From Spiroplasma endosymbiont of Asaphidion curtum (GTDB lineage Bacteria; Bacillota_I; Bacilli_A; Mycoplasmatales; Nriv7): 64,000 bases of DNA. The notes below the pieces were generated by a model. That model ran no database searches. It saw nothing but the letters and a program-made list of their open reading frames with translations, and was not told where the DNA came from. Shown here piece after piece: positions 9,802 to 20,253 of this stretch. How positions within the stretch are numbered: the stretch's first letter is position 1; each line of letters starts with the position of its first letter. Both the position numbers and the translations under genes were made by a program. Where the stretch lies: positions 310,001 through 374,000 of the forward strand of contig NZ_OZ035001.1 in NCBI RefSeq assembly GCF_964031085.1, written 5' to 3'.

Positions 9802-10090
9802 AGTAAATTACCTTTCTTATTTGTTATAAACTAAGTTATTTAACTAAGTTTTTTAAACATTCATATATCGGAGATTTGAATGTTTAACAATTTTTGTTAG
9901 TAAACTTCGTTTACTAATTAACTTAGTTTGATTTCATTGGTGCAAAAAAATATAAGACATAATTAAAAATAATAAGTGTTAATTTAACCTTATATTTCTT
10001 GCAATAAATAAATGAGCTCATATTTATTTATTGATTTTGTGTAAAACTAACATAAGTGTGTGCTTTACACAACATTATCAAAAGTATGTA
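9802..10090. other. plectrovirus intergenic region with stacked hairpins (prophage 1)
   Basis: No gene. Reading left to right: AACTAAGTT repeats; a 9 bp stem AAACATTCA/TGAATGTTT (9855-9884); a perfect 9 bp stem TTAGTAAAC-TTC-GTTTACTAA (9897-9917); a long stem centred on GAGCTC (10003-10032, two-base bulge); a stem GTGTAAA/TTTACAC (10039-10070); then the conserved ACATTATCAAAAGTATGTA, ending at 10090. The same order is kept in prophage 2. This is probably the viral origin and promoter region; the conserved end at 10090 marks the prophage boundary. Confidence 0.6.
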
Positions 10091-11843
10091 ATATACCACA
10101 GACTTATGACAAGCACAAGCAGTTTTTTTAAAAAGGGACGAAAAATTATAAAATAATGCGAGAAATTTTCAAAAATAGTTTACAATTAAATTCCAAGGTA
10201 AAAAGACTGTAGATTAATTTTTGGAGAAAGGAAAAGGTGTTATAAATTTTATTAATTAGTAAAAATTCACGAAAGGAATTTAATTAATATGAAAAAATTA
10301 CTAGGATTAATAGGAACAATAGCAGTAGTGGGAAGCACAATGCCAACTGTAATTGCTATGAGTCCTCATCCAACTCCAACGCAAAAACAAGATACAAAAT
10401 TAATAAATAGTGAAATTAATTATTTACAAACAAATAATTTAAAAAAAATTAACGAAATAAATAATACTAACTATATTACTAATGATAGTAAAAATAATAT
10501 ATATTTTGCTACTGATAGTGGTGCCTATATTCTAAAAAATGATAATAGAAATAATACAGTAGTAAAAATTGAAGGAATAGAAAATAATGTTAAATCCTTA
10601 ACAATTGATAGTAAGGATAATATATATTTTGCTACTGATAGTGGTGCCTATGTTCTAAAAAAGGATAATAGAAATAATACAGTAGTAAAAATTGAAGGAA
10701 TAGAAAATAATGTTAAATCCTTAACAATTGATAGTAAGGATAATATATATTTTGCTACTGATAGTGGTGCTTTTGTATTAAAAAATGGTGAAATAAAAGC
10801 AGAATTTATTAAAGGAATAAGTATGGGTGTTTCTTCATCGGAAAATTATTCAGAATATTTAAAACAATTAACTAATATTACAAGTAATATTAATAATATT
10901 TTAATTAATAAAATGGATAATGACGCTATATTTATTGCAACTAATACAGGAGTTTATGCAACATTAAAACCTTATTCTTTTAAAGGAGAAACAGCTCTTA
11001 TGTGCACTTCTGGAATAGAAAGAGGTCCTGTTGATTTAATATCAATAGATAAAAATAATGATCTTTATTTTACTACATTAAATCAAATATATTTTTTAAA
11101 GATACTATCCGCATCAGGAGGAAAAATATTTGAAACAAATAGAAATATTAATTATATGATTAATAATCAAGATAATTTATATATTGCTACAAATGATGGT
11201 TTATATGTATTAAAAGATCGGGAATCAACCGTAAGCAAAATAGATGATATAAATAGTAATGTAAATTTAATTAATATAGATAATAATAACAATATTTATA
11301 TTGGAACTAATAATGGTTTATATGTATTGAAAAATGAAGAAACAAAATTACAAAAAATTAATAATATAGATGAGAAAATTACTAATATTTTAATTGATAA
11401 TAAGAATAATATTTATTTTGCTACTGATAATGGAACATATATTTTATATTCAAAGAATAATTTAGAAAATATTGTTAATTTATATTTAAAAGATTTAATT
11501 ATAGATGAAAATAAAACATATAAAGATTTAACTGAAATTATTTTAGATTCTGAAATATTTAATAAATTTAAATTAGTTAATCCAAACATTAAGTTTCTTG
11601 ATATGAATGAAAATGATATATCTAATAAACAACAAAATTTAGGTCAATTTCAAGTAAAAATTATAGCAAATGAAAATGATTTTTATTGAGAAGGAGAAAC
11701 TAAATTAATTATTTTAAATTTTATCGATGAAATTACATTTTTAATTCAAGAAAATCAACATCTTAAAGAAACTTCTAATAAAATAAAATTAGATTTAGAA
11801 TTAATGTATAAACAAATGGAACAAAAGAAAAATTTATATAATA

Positions 11844-12924
11844 GACTTCTTGCATTACTTATTAAAATAATTACAAATTATTTGAAATAAAAAATACTAT
11901 ATAGTAATTTCTAACTTTTATTAGGTTAATACTTATGGATTTTATTAAATGTGTAAATTTTGACACAACAAAAAATTATTTTATTATTTAAATTTAATTT
12001 TAAATAAATATTTTATGTTATCTATAATTGCAAATTATAAATTGAAGCAATTAAATTAAATCTTAAACTAAATCGTTTTCTACGATTACGATATTTTTCA
12101 GTAATAATTTTAAATTTTTTAAGAATAGCAAAAATATTTTCAATAATAATTCTCATTTTTGAAATTAATTTATTATTATGTTTTTGTTCTTTATTTAAAG
12201 GGTTTTTCTTTGTTTTTTTCTTAGGTATTAGAACATTACTATGAATTTTTTGTATTCCTTGATAACCATTATCAACTATTAATTTAGTATTTTTTAAAAT
12301 TGGGATTTTTGATTCTTTAAATAAACAAAAATCATGCTTTTTACCGAGAGAAAAATTTGTTGCAATAATTATTTTGCTTTCTTTTTCAATAATTACTTGT
12401 GTTTTAATAGTGTGTTTTTTCTTTTTTCCTGAATAAGATTGTTTTTGTCTTTTTTTGGGCGTTGAATGGGTGTTTCTGTAGCATCAATAATAATTGTTTT
12501 ATCATTAAAATAATCATTTATTAATGCTTTTTTACCAGCAAGTTGTTGAAAATCAGGATGTTTGATTAAAATATCTTCAATTCACTTGATATTTCGATAA
12601 CAACTAGCTTCACTAATATCAAAACTTTTACCAAGATGAAAATAAGTACGATATTCTCGTCAATATGATAAAGTCATCAATAATCTATTTTCTAATGATA
12701 ATTTATTATTTTTACCACCTCTTTTAAACTTTTTTAACTCAGCTTCTTTTAAAATATTTAACATTTTATTAAAAGTACTTTGCTTTATTCCAGTTAATCG
12801 TAATAATTCTTTATCATTAATAAAATTAAATTTATCAAATTTCATAATCTTAAATTCCTTATAATTTCTATTTTAAATATATTTTATAGGAATTTTGTTT
12901 AATAAATAAGTAATGCAAGAAGTC
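11844..12924 (-). mobile_element. IS5-A element, full copy 2
   Basis: Inserted in the propeller gene with a clean TA duplication (11842-11843 and 12925-12926). It has 1081 bp, one base less than the other copies, because of a deletion in the non-coding right end (near 11887). Confidence 0.93.
12022..12845 (-). CDS. IS5-A transposase
   Basis: Same frameshift transposase as at 1021-1844. The slip run is seven A on the minus strand (about 12457), so the -1 fusion is possible. The catalytic motifs are intact. A TGA-Trp codon follows the first 61 codons. Confidence 0.87.
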
Positions 12925-13103
12925 TAATGAAATGCAAATAAAAATATTTCAAAATTATGAAAAAATAATTGAATTACAAAATAAACAAATAATTAATTTA
13001 AAAGAACAATTAATTAATAAAGATAATCTTTTATTAGAAATAAAAGAAAAAATAGCAAAACTTTAATTCAAGAAAAATAAGTACAATTCAAAATAAATAT
13101 AAA

Positions 13104-14186
13104 TTATTTTGTTAAAAATTTTTGTAATGTTTGAAATGGAGATTTATTTTGTAGTGATGAATGACGGCGTTCAAAATTATAAAAGTAATAATATTTGTTT
13201 AAATAATGTTGAAGCTCATTTTGATTTAATTTTTTATCCTTAGAATAAAATAATTTGGTATAATGTTGATGAAACCGCTCAATTTTACCGTTACTCTGTG
13301 GCGAACGAATTGGAGTAGTTTCGTGGACAATTCCGTTCCTCGAAAGAAAGGTTGTAAAAGGCCTTTCTTTTACTTTGTATGATTTTTTATTACTTCAATT
13401 GGTAGTAGTAAATTCCGGAGCATTGTCAGTACGAAGGCGTTTAATGGTTATGCCAAGTTCGCCGAAATCTTTCATTGCTCTTTGCACGGCATTAAGGGCA
13501 TTGTTAGTTCCTAAACTATCATAAACATAACCAAATACTATGCGTGTCATTTCGTCAATGAAATCATAAATGTAATATTTTTTATCAACCGGAAAATTTG
13601 ATGTGGTAATAATTTTGGCATCCATTTGTAAAAGACCAATCTCAGAAATTTCATAACGCTTAAAATGGCGTTTTATTTGTTTGATTTGTTGTTTTAATTC
13701 TTTTCAGCGAGGGTCAGATTTAATTCAACGATAAAAAGTTTTGATGTTTTTCGGAACTTCTGAATTTTTAATATCGTGAAAACCGATTTTTAAATTGTTA
13801 AATAAAGACCACATTCCGCCAGCTTGAAGATTTTTGTAATCAAAATATAAATCACATAATTTTTTGCGAGAATTTAAACTATATTGATAATTAAGATTTT
13901 GTGGTTTTGTAGTTTTAAACAATAACAAATCTAAATTATCAGAATAATAAGCGGTCATAATTTTTTGTGCCCAACGATAAAAGGTTTTTGTTGCATTCTT
14001 AAAATATTTTTTAATAAGTTTTGTTAAAGTAGTTTCTTCCATATAAAAATAAGTGCATAAATTTAAATAGGCAGTAATGCGTTTTTTAGTTTTATAGTAA
14101 TAAGGATTACGGCAATTAGCACTTAATCAACTTTGGATTTTTGCTTTTAAATCTGCTAAATCAGCTTGGGAAATAATATATTTCAT
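13104..14186 (-). CDS. plectrovirus DDE integrase/transposase
   Basis: A 360 aa protein; start ATG 14186 with AAGGAG upstream. The N-terminal half is helical and basic. The C-terminal half is a retroviral-type integrase core (rve): GLLQMDAKIIT (Asp), IKRLRTDNAPEFT (Asp) and RSPQSNGKIERFHQHY (Glu), then YYYFYNFERRHSSLQ as in IS3/IS481-type enzymes. It differs from the IS30 transposase in this window. Its place at the 3' end of the virus operon suggests it serves viral integration; this is inference. Confidence 0.85.
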
Positions 14187-14206
14187 TTTTTTACTCCTTA
14201 AATTAA

Positions 14207-14236
14207 GAAAATCGTATTACAAAAAATACGATTTTC
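14207..14236 (-). terminator. hairpin between lipoprotein and integrase genes
   Basis: A perfect 12 bp stem, GAAAATCGTATT / AATACGATTTTC, in the gap between the lipoprotein stop and the integrase start. It may end the structural operon or reduce read-through into the integrase. The T-run is short. Confidence 0.6.
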
Positions 14237-14255
14237 AAACATATTTATTAAATTA

Positions 14256-14717
14256 CTATTTTTTTTTATTAGGTATTTCTGCTGAGAATGAAGTGATATG
14301 AAACATTTTCGTGTTAAGACCTTGTGGAACTTTTTTATTAAAAAATACTTTAAAATTAATTAAATTATCAATAAAATAAAATTCTTTAAAAGGCTTGGAC
14401 TTATAAGAACCATTAGAACGATAAAAGTTATTAATTTGATTATAACCAGCACTATCTTTGTCAACAAATAATTGAAGAGCTGGTCTTTGAACAAAATCGC
14501 CATTACCTATTTGAATATCAAAATCACTAGAAAGCTTTAAATCAGTAGCATCAATTTCTAAATGATATGAACCCTGACCATAACCACTAATTACTCAAGC
14601 ACTTTTACCAATTTTATAAAATTGTAATTTATATGTTTTTAAATCATTGCTATTTTTACTACATCCAAAAATAAACATTATACATACTAAATTTAAAGCT
14701 GATAAAAATTTTCGCAT
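14256..14717 (-). CDS. lipoprotein duplicating the attachment-protein N domain
   Basis: 153 aa. Lipoprotein signal with lipobox FGC, the lipidated Cys at about residue 19, then SKN. Residues about 35-149 are almost the same as residues about 59-169 of the neighbouring attachment protein (14771-16672): I count about five substitutions, for example ISGYGQG against ISRYGQG and VFFNKKV against VFLNKTV. It ends with PNKKK. It would sit on the outer face of the host membrane and display the virus's own outer domain. I infer superinfection exclusion; a receptor decoy or a simple recombination by-product are alternatives. Confidence 0.75.
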
Positions 14718-14770
14718 AAAGAAAAATCCTCCTTTCAAAGGAATTATATTATAAAAAATAATGGCAATAT

Positions 14771-16672
14771 TTAAGAGAACTTTTTTAATATCATTAATAA
14801 GATTGCTAAGGGCACTACAAATTCAAATAACATCTGAAATGCCGGAATAACTTCAAACACCGGAAAGGCAGTTTTGGTAAAATTAATTGTTGTTTTAGCA
14901 ATGTCCACAAGGGGGCGAATTAAAATATTAATCCCCGAAAGACCAAGTAATCAATTCAACATACCAACAGAAGCGTGCTGAATGCCACAAGATATGGCAC
15001 TAAATAAACCTCAATAAGAACAGTTGGGTGTAGGAATTAAGTCATTCATATTACCGCTTATTCCGCCACCAATAAAAGCTGTTGAATTCAAAATGTTAAA
15101 ATCGTATAAAGAATAATGATATTCAGTACTTTCATTTTTCTTTTTATATAGTGGAAAAGTCAGCGTAAAAATATTAATCCCATACATTGCATCGACTTTA
15201 GCGTTATAAAAATGCAGTTTATTACTAGTGGCGTTTCATAATTGGTTATCATACGATTTTAATGTATTAAAATCTATTTGATAAGAACTTTTACCACTGT
15301 TAAAACCATTGGCAATTTGTTTATCTTTAACAAAGAAATAAGAACGAAAAATCATATTCTTACTATTTTCGATTGTTGAACCAAAGTTAATCAAATACTG
15401 TTTGGGATAAAAAGTAATTAATGAACGATAGAAAAAGCCCATTTGTAAAACATTTTTAGGAATTTGTTGCATCCCTTTGTAATCTAATTCTACATAAGTA
15501 GAAACATCCATATCAAAACTTGCATAAAAGAATTGCACAAAAAAACCACCTAAAACTTTATAAATTTTATTAAATAAATCATTAGTGAAATCAATAGTTA
15601 AATCTTCTTGATAATAAAGTATAAAATCTTTAAAATCAGTCTTTAATTTGTCATCATAGCGTAAAAAATAGAAAGTATTACCATAATAATTAACTTGTCC
15701 AAAAAAGGTATTAATAAAATCTGCCCCAAAACTTGTTCGCGAGCCAGATTTTCAAAGCGATTTACCATTTTCTAAAAACTCATTATTGCCCACAATGCTA
15801 CCATGCTCAGTTTTTATAGTAATAACATCACCAAAACTAGAAAAGGAAAGTTCTCTAAAAATAACTTCTTCAATGAAACCTGGTGGATATGAATTTTTAC
15901 GACTTAAACTAAATTTACTATTCTGTTTAAAGCCATTTAACTTAATTGATATTTCATTCATATATTTAAAATTATCATCAAAGAAATTAAAAATGGGTAC
16001 TCAATATAAATAACTATAATTAAATTTATCAAAATCTCGGCGTTGTATCATTAAATAATCTAATTTATCTTGAAACTGATTATACTGATATTCACCATCA
16101 TTTTTAGTTATTTCGGTTGGTAATGGTTGTTCGTTATGTTTTTCGGGTAAAGGAGGCATTTCCGCTGAGAATGAAGTAATATGAAACATTTTCGTGTTAA
16201 GACCTTGTGGAACTGTCTTATTAAGAAATACTTTAAAATTAATTAAATTATCAATAAAATAAAATTCTTTAAAAGGCTTGAACTTATAAGAACCATTAGA
16301 ACGATAAAAGTTATTAATTTGATTATAACCAGCACTATCTTTGTCAACAAATAATTGAAGGGCTGGTCTTTGAACAAAATCACCATTACCTATTTGAATA
16401 TCAAAATCACTAGAAAGCTTTAAATCAGTAGCATCAATTTCTAAATGATATGAACCCTGACCATAACGACTAATTACTCAAGCACTTTTACCAATCTTGG
16501 AAAACTCTAATTCACAACTTTCACCACATTGATTGGGGTTTGTGGCTCGTTTTTCTCGTTTCATAAAGAATTGTTCTATATTGGGTTTTGGTGGTTGTTT
16601 TGTATCAAAGAACGCCCCTAATGGCACCAAACCAATAAACATTATAATAAATCAAGAAATAATCTTATCCAT
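14771..16672 (-). CDS. plectrovirus attachment (p3-like minor coat) protein
   Basis: 633 aa. An N-terminal signal segment (WFIIMFIGLVPLGAF) and a C-terminal membrane anchor (LFEFVVPLAILLMIL) with a short basic end give the plan of the filamentous-phage adsorption protein. Residues about 59-169 form a module nearly identical to the lipoprotein next door; the rest contains long beta-rich stretches. The start at 16672 overlaps the end of the upstream gene by eight bases. In the third, shredded copy (48863) the N-terminus reads MRCIRLFLDLFIMFIG; here one T less shifts the upstream frame and translation begins at MDK instead. Adsorption role inferred from layout. Confidence 0.75.
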
Positions 16673-17048
16673 CTCATCACGCCTTAAAACTCTTTTTTAT
16701 TGCTTTAACAGCATCAGAAAATTTATACTGTTGATGTTGCGGACATTCACAATTAACAACTTGCATTTGATGCTTTCTAAAAATTTTATTAAAGTAATAA
16801 CCCCTAATAATTAACTTAATACCAGTTATTAAGAAATAAATAATTAATAATCAAATATAAACATTAAAAAATACACTTTGAAAATTTAATGGTATAAAAT
16901 CTTTAAAAAATTTATCCCCTTTAATTTGAAGGACCGTTAAAAATATTCAAATTATAATAACAACACTATGAAGTATAATAAAAAAATGTATAAAACCTAA
17001 AACGCTTTTAAATCATTTAATACCTAATATTTTCTTTAATTTTTTCAT
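16665..17048 (-). CDS. plectrovirus membrane protein, 127 aa
   Basis: Two membrane segments (FIHFFIILHSVVIIIWIF and VYIWLLIIYFLITGI), then a cytoplasmic tail with a CEC pair and the basic KAIKKSFK. The frame passes through two adjacent TGA (Trp) near the 3' end and overlaps the attachment-protein start. A fragment of a homologue lies at 48848-49078. Role unknown; gene order suggests virion or assembly. Confidence 0.72.
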
Positions 17049-17051
17049 TTT

Positions 17052-17297
17052 TTAACTCCTTAAAATTAAATATATTGTTGATAAAATACAAATCGTTCCT
17101 AAAATTTGGAAAATCGGATGTTGAGAAAATAACCTTATCATTGGTTTAAACAAATCTAAAATTTTAATATTATTTGATAGAACTTTATTAAAATATTCTA
17201 AACCCTCACGCACATAGGCTCATAAACCTAAAAAGTCATTTAAAGCAAAAATAGAAAAAACAGCAACAAGAATAAATAAAATTATCAATTTAAACAT
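17052..17297 (-). CDS. plectrovirus small membrane protein, 81 aa
   Basis: Homologue of the gene at 7008-7256 with the conserved middle ILDLFKPMIRLFSQHPIF between two hydrophobic ends. Three bases separate it from the 127 aa gene. No known domain. Confidence 0.75.
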
Positions 17298-17306
17298 TTT
17301 AAAAAC

Positions 17307-17633
17307 CTACCTTTTTATTCGCCGTCCATGTTGATTAACTCACGGTCTATTTTTAGGACTATTACCACTGAATTTCTTAATTGGACCACTAGATGATTTT
17401 TTCTTTACTCCTCAATTAGCAACTGATTTTTGATATTTTTTACGAAAACCAACTTTTGGTCGTTCAATATGAATACCTAAAATACCACCAATTACAAGAT
17501 TTATTACAAGCATAATTAGCGGAAAAATAATAATGCGAATATTTGTTCCAGGAATGGTTAAAGTTCAAATTAAATCAAAAACTTTATAAAACATATCGCC
17601 AATCAAACTAGCCATTTTTTCTAAGTTTTCCAT
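17307..17633 (-). CDS. plectrovirus membrane protein, 108 aa
   Basis: Begins MENLEKMASLIGDMFYKVFDLIW, with PGTNIRIIIFPLIMLVINLVIGG as membrane segment and a long basic tail (IKKFSGNSPKNRP) that could contact DNA. Counterpart at 7259-7543, where the tail is shorter. Confidence 0.74.
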
Positions 17634-17646
17634 TTTTTAAACTCCT

Positions 17647-18636
17647 TTACTTGTTTTTCTTCTTCAGATTATTTTTTAACTTAGTAAGTATCTTACTGAA
17701 TTTTTCCATTTTTAAGTATTCTAATGCTTCAATATCCATCACATTATCATTTCAAAATTTATGCTGATAATTATCATTCAAAGCACGATTACTTAATTCA
17801 CGCAAGAATGATAAATATTTATTATCATAAAGGTTTAAAATTGACATCGGAATTTTCAATTTAAAGAAATAAATGTCTAATTCCGGAATGCTACGATACT
17901 TGATTTTGCGACCTTTTTTATCATTTTTAGCATTAATTAAAGTTAATCGTCATTGTTCGTATTCGCTTACCGATTTAAAAGTGCCATAAATAACTTGTAA
18001 ATAAGGACGAAAGATACTAACCGGTTTTTTTCTAATGCCAACAATTATTGAATTCGCAATATCACGAACTTTAACTCATATATGTTCGGCTCGTTGTCCG
18101 CTTGCTAATATGATATGGGTAAATTGCCGAGCTGAAGCAAAATATTCTTGTAAACCTTGGGTTACTTTATCATTTTCTTTATAGTCAGTTCCTTCTAAAA
18201 ATAAGTTAGTTTCATCTCATAACAGCAAATGCTTTTCTTCTAATATCGGATAATTATAATCTAATAAAGACATATGCCCTAATGAAAGCATTTGTTTATC
18301 TGTAATCGGAAAAGTAGAAATCGTTTTTCAACCACTTAATAAGTAAGAAGCTAAAACCATTAAAGCAGTTTTTCCAGTTCCTAAGGCACCAATTACTAAA
18401 TTTAAAGGTGAATTTAATAAGAAATTAATAAAACTACGACGAGCAAAAAAATGAGAAATTTTAGTATATAGAATATACAAAACAATTAATAAGTAAATAA
18501 CATCAAATAACATTCTTCAACTTTGAGGATTATAATAATGCAAAATCGCACCATAGAATCACGCAATAATAAATAAAGTGCGATTTAAAGCCACAAAATC
18601 ATATAATCTTAAATTTATTTTTTTAAACAATAGCAT
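17647..18636 (-). CDS. Zot-like assembly ATPase, prophage 2
   Basis: 329 aa. Membrane segment around residues 43-58 (LFDVIYLLIVLYILY), Walker A GALGTGKTA, Walker B HLLLWDE, then LASGQRAEHIWVKV. It aligns over its full length with the copy at 7550-8533 but differs at many positions. Expected to use ATP to drive virion export through the host membrane, as for gp1/Zot proteins. Confidence 0.88.
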
Positions 18637-18667
18637 CACTTAAATCACACTTTCTTTATTTTTATTA

Positions 18668-18910
18668 CTATCTGCCGGGCATTAATTTTTCAAACATTTT
18701 GAAAGCAATTAAAAATAAACCAATAATCACACCAAGCAAGAAAACTCAATATGTAGCAAAGAAATTAACAACATTTGGCATATTACCACCAATAATATCA
18801 GTTCAAATATTACCAAATGCTTTAATTAATGCTTTTCATAAGTTAGTAACCGCTTGTTCACCAGTAATTGCTCCTGATGTATTTCCTTCTACTAAGAAAT
18901 TTATTAACAT
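18668..18910 (-). CDS. probable major coat protein, prophage 2
   Basis: 80 aa. Strong RBS (AAAGGGGGTGA) before ATG 18910. Hydrophobic stretch YWVFLLGVIIGLFLIAF followed by KMFEKLMPGR. Homologue of 8558-8806. The size, single helix and basic C-terminus fit an inovirus-type coat subunit. Confidence 0.72.
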
Positions 18911-18925
18911 ATAATCACCCCCTTT

Positions 18926-19156
18926 CTAAACAAAATATGATTTAACCTTATAAAATAAAATAACCATAAATAAGACAATGAATACTAATACCATTCAAAA
19001 GGCAATATTTGCTATTAAAAGTCAAAGTGGTTCTTTGGTTAAATCAATTTCTTTACCAGAAACTCACGCCGGAATAGTTGTAATTTGGATAAATAAATCT
19101 CAAAAATACAATTTTGTCATTTCTCAATCTAAATCTTTTCAAGCAACTAAAAACAT
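18926..19156 (-). CDS. plectrovirus small membrane protein, 76 aa
   Basis: Near-identical core to the gene at 8856-9086: LFIQITTIPAW, EPLWLLIANIAFW, then a membrane segment VLVFIVLFMVILF. Read through TGA-Trp codons. Confidence 0.75.
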
Positions 19157-19161
19157 AATAA

Positions 19162-19311
19162 TTACCGCTTAAAAGGTCAAAAGAGTAGAAAAATAATGGC
19201 TGAGAAGAGCATTACAATTATTAAAATTGAAAACAAAAATACAACTTGGGGTGGTAAATCGGCAGTCGGATAAATTAATTCAATTAACTCAACAATTATT
19301 TTTTTAAACAT
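19162..19311 (-). CDS. plectrovirus small membrane protein, 49 aa
   Basis: Single helix (VVFLFSILIIVMLFSAIIFLL) after an acidic start. Counterpart of 9090-9251. Five bases from the 76 aa gene, so part of one transcript. Confidence 0.68.
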
Positions 19312-19320
19312 TTTCTAAAC

Positions 19321-19533
19321 CTACTTTTTAATTTCTTTTTCATCTTGTTCTAATAAATTTCGCTTAAACTTTGCAATAAATATTCGTTGTGAATAAGTAA
19401 AATCTTTTGGCAACTGTTTTGCTTCACTACCATATTTCTTTTTATCTTTAAAAAACCGATAAATATTAACCGCAATATAGTATGCTAGTAATAATGTTAA
19501 AATCGTAAAAAACACTAATCCAAATATACTCAT
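19321..19533 (-). CDS. plectrovirus membrane-anchored protein, 70 aa
   Basis: Begins MSIFGLVFFTILTLLLAYYI, then a charged tail with FTYSQRIFIAKF. Homologue of 9251-9472. RBS AAGGAG in front of ATG 19533. Confidence 0.74.
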   Translation of the reverse strand: MSIFGLVFFTILTLLLAYYIAVNIYRFFKDKKKYGSEAKQLPKDFTYSQRIFIAKFKRNLLEQDEKEIKK

Positions 19534-19565
19534 CTTTCTCTTTTCTCCTTAATTTTCTAATTAAT

Positions 19566-19760
19566 TTATTTTTTTAAACAATTATGTTCAACAAAATCAA
19601 CACAAAGTCAATTATCACCAACTAAATCAGTTCTAACAGAATCAACTGCAGATTTAGACGCTCAAATTTTTTGTTCTAATCCGGTTTTTTTATTAATAGA
19701 ATATATAAACTCTTGACAATAATCTTTGCCAGGCTCATCCACACTAACTCACATTTTCAT
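19566..19760 (-). CDS. plectrovirus small soluble protein, 64 aa, only in prophage 2
   Basis: Begins MKMWVSVDEPGKDYCQEFIY and ends VDFVEHNCLKK; three Cys, no membrane segment. Four Trp, all read from TGA. Prophage 1 has nothing in this position (its two neighbouring genes are 2 bases apart), so this gene with the GC-rich hairpin behind its start is an extra module. Function unknown. Confidence 0.62.
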
Positions 19761-19820
19761 TTCTAAAACTCCTCAAAAAAATTGCAATAACTTAGTTAAA
19801 TAACTCAACTAACATAGATA

Positions 19821-19857
19821 ATTAACGGGCGGAGCATACGCTTTCCGCACCGTTTAA
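19821..19857. other. GC-rich hairpin between plectrovirus genes
   Basis: ATTAACGGGCGGA / TCCGCACCGTTTAAT forms a long, nearly complete stem with a loop around GCATACGCT. It is conspicuously GC-rich in a region that is mostly A and T. Candidate packaging signal or single-strand origin; absent from prophage 1 as preserved here. Confidence 0.5.
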
Positions 19858-19923
19858 TCACCATAAAAACTAACTAAAATATTTTTTTATTTACTCCTAT
19901 TCTTAAAACACCGTAAAACATTT

Positions 19924-20253
19924 TTAAAATGAATTTTTAAAATAATCAAAACTTACAACCTTTTTATCATGTTCTTTTTCAGCAACAAAAAAACCTAACA
20001 ACTCATGACCTAAAATCAAACTAGACTCTTGACCTTTATCATTAATAAAAACTAACCGATATTCACCATCTCTAATTATTCCTATACAAATAGAATTCTC
20101 ATATTTTCCTTTATAAACAAATCGTTTCGAAAACCAAATACCAGTAGATTCATTCAATCACGGAATTGCTGGTGCTTTAATAAGTACTGCATTTTGTGTT
20201 TCTTTTAAAAGATATTTTTCAGTATTTAAAAAAATATTTTCAATATTTCTCAT
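19924..20253 (-). CDS. plectrovirus conserved protein, 109 aa
   Basis: First gene of the prophage 2 operon, homologue of 9475-9801: NIENIFLNTEKYLLKETQNA at the start is nearly the same, and IWFSKRFVYKGKYENSICIG is conserved. Soluble. Being next to the intergenic region and strongly conserved, it may bind viral DNA; no motif confirms this. Confidence 0.72.

Larger units (their letters stand above)
6388..10090 (-). mobile_element. plectrovirus prophage 1, truncated
   Basis: Ten tightly packed small genes on the minus strand plus an intergenic region (9802-10090). Order in transcription: DNA-region protein (9801), three small membrane proteins, coat-like protein (8806), Zot-like ATPase (8533), then four more membrane proteins, the last cut at 6388. 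The order matches prophage 2 (20253 down to 16665), but the sequences are diverged, so these are two virus types. Attachment protein, lipoprotein and integrase are missing. Confidence 0.85.
10289..13066 (+). pseudogene. secreted propeller-repeat protein with coiled-coil tail, split by IS5-A
   Basis: ATG 10289 follows AAAGGA. The signal peptide (KKLLGLIGTIAVVGS) has no lipobox Cys, so the product was secreted or surface-attached. At least six repeats of the type NIYFATDSGAYVLK follow, as in sensor-type beta-propellers. Two adjacent units are an almost perfect 123 bp (41 codon) tandem repeat (about 10541 and 10664). The frame continues through a TGA (Trp) at 11687 to the IS5-A insertion at 11844. 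Removing the element and one TA restores the frame exactly, through a Gln/Lys/Asn-rich coiled coil (ELQNKQIINLKEQL), to TAA 13064. No convincing promoter is seen in 10091-10288. Ligand unknown. Confidence 0.75.

Noticed and set aside
10541..10786. The 123 bp repeats as a CRISPR-like or origin repeat
   Set aside because: They are in frame, encode propeller units and are not separated by unique spacers.
15786..16013. Plus-strand frame within the attachment gene
   Set aside because: Antisense shadow of a long coding frame.
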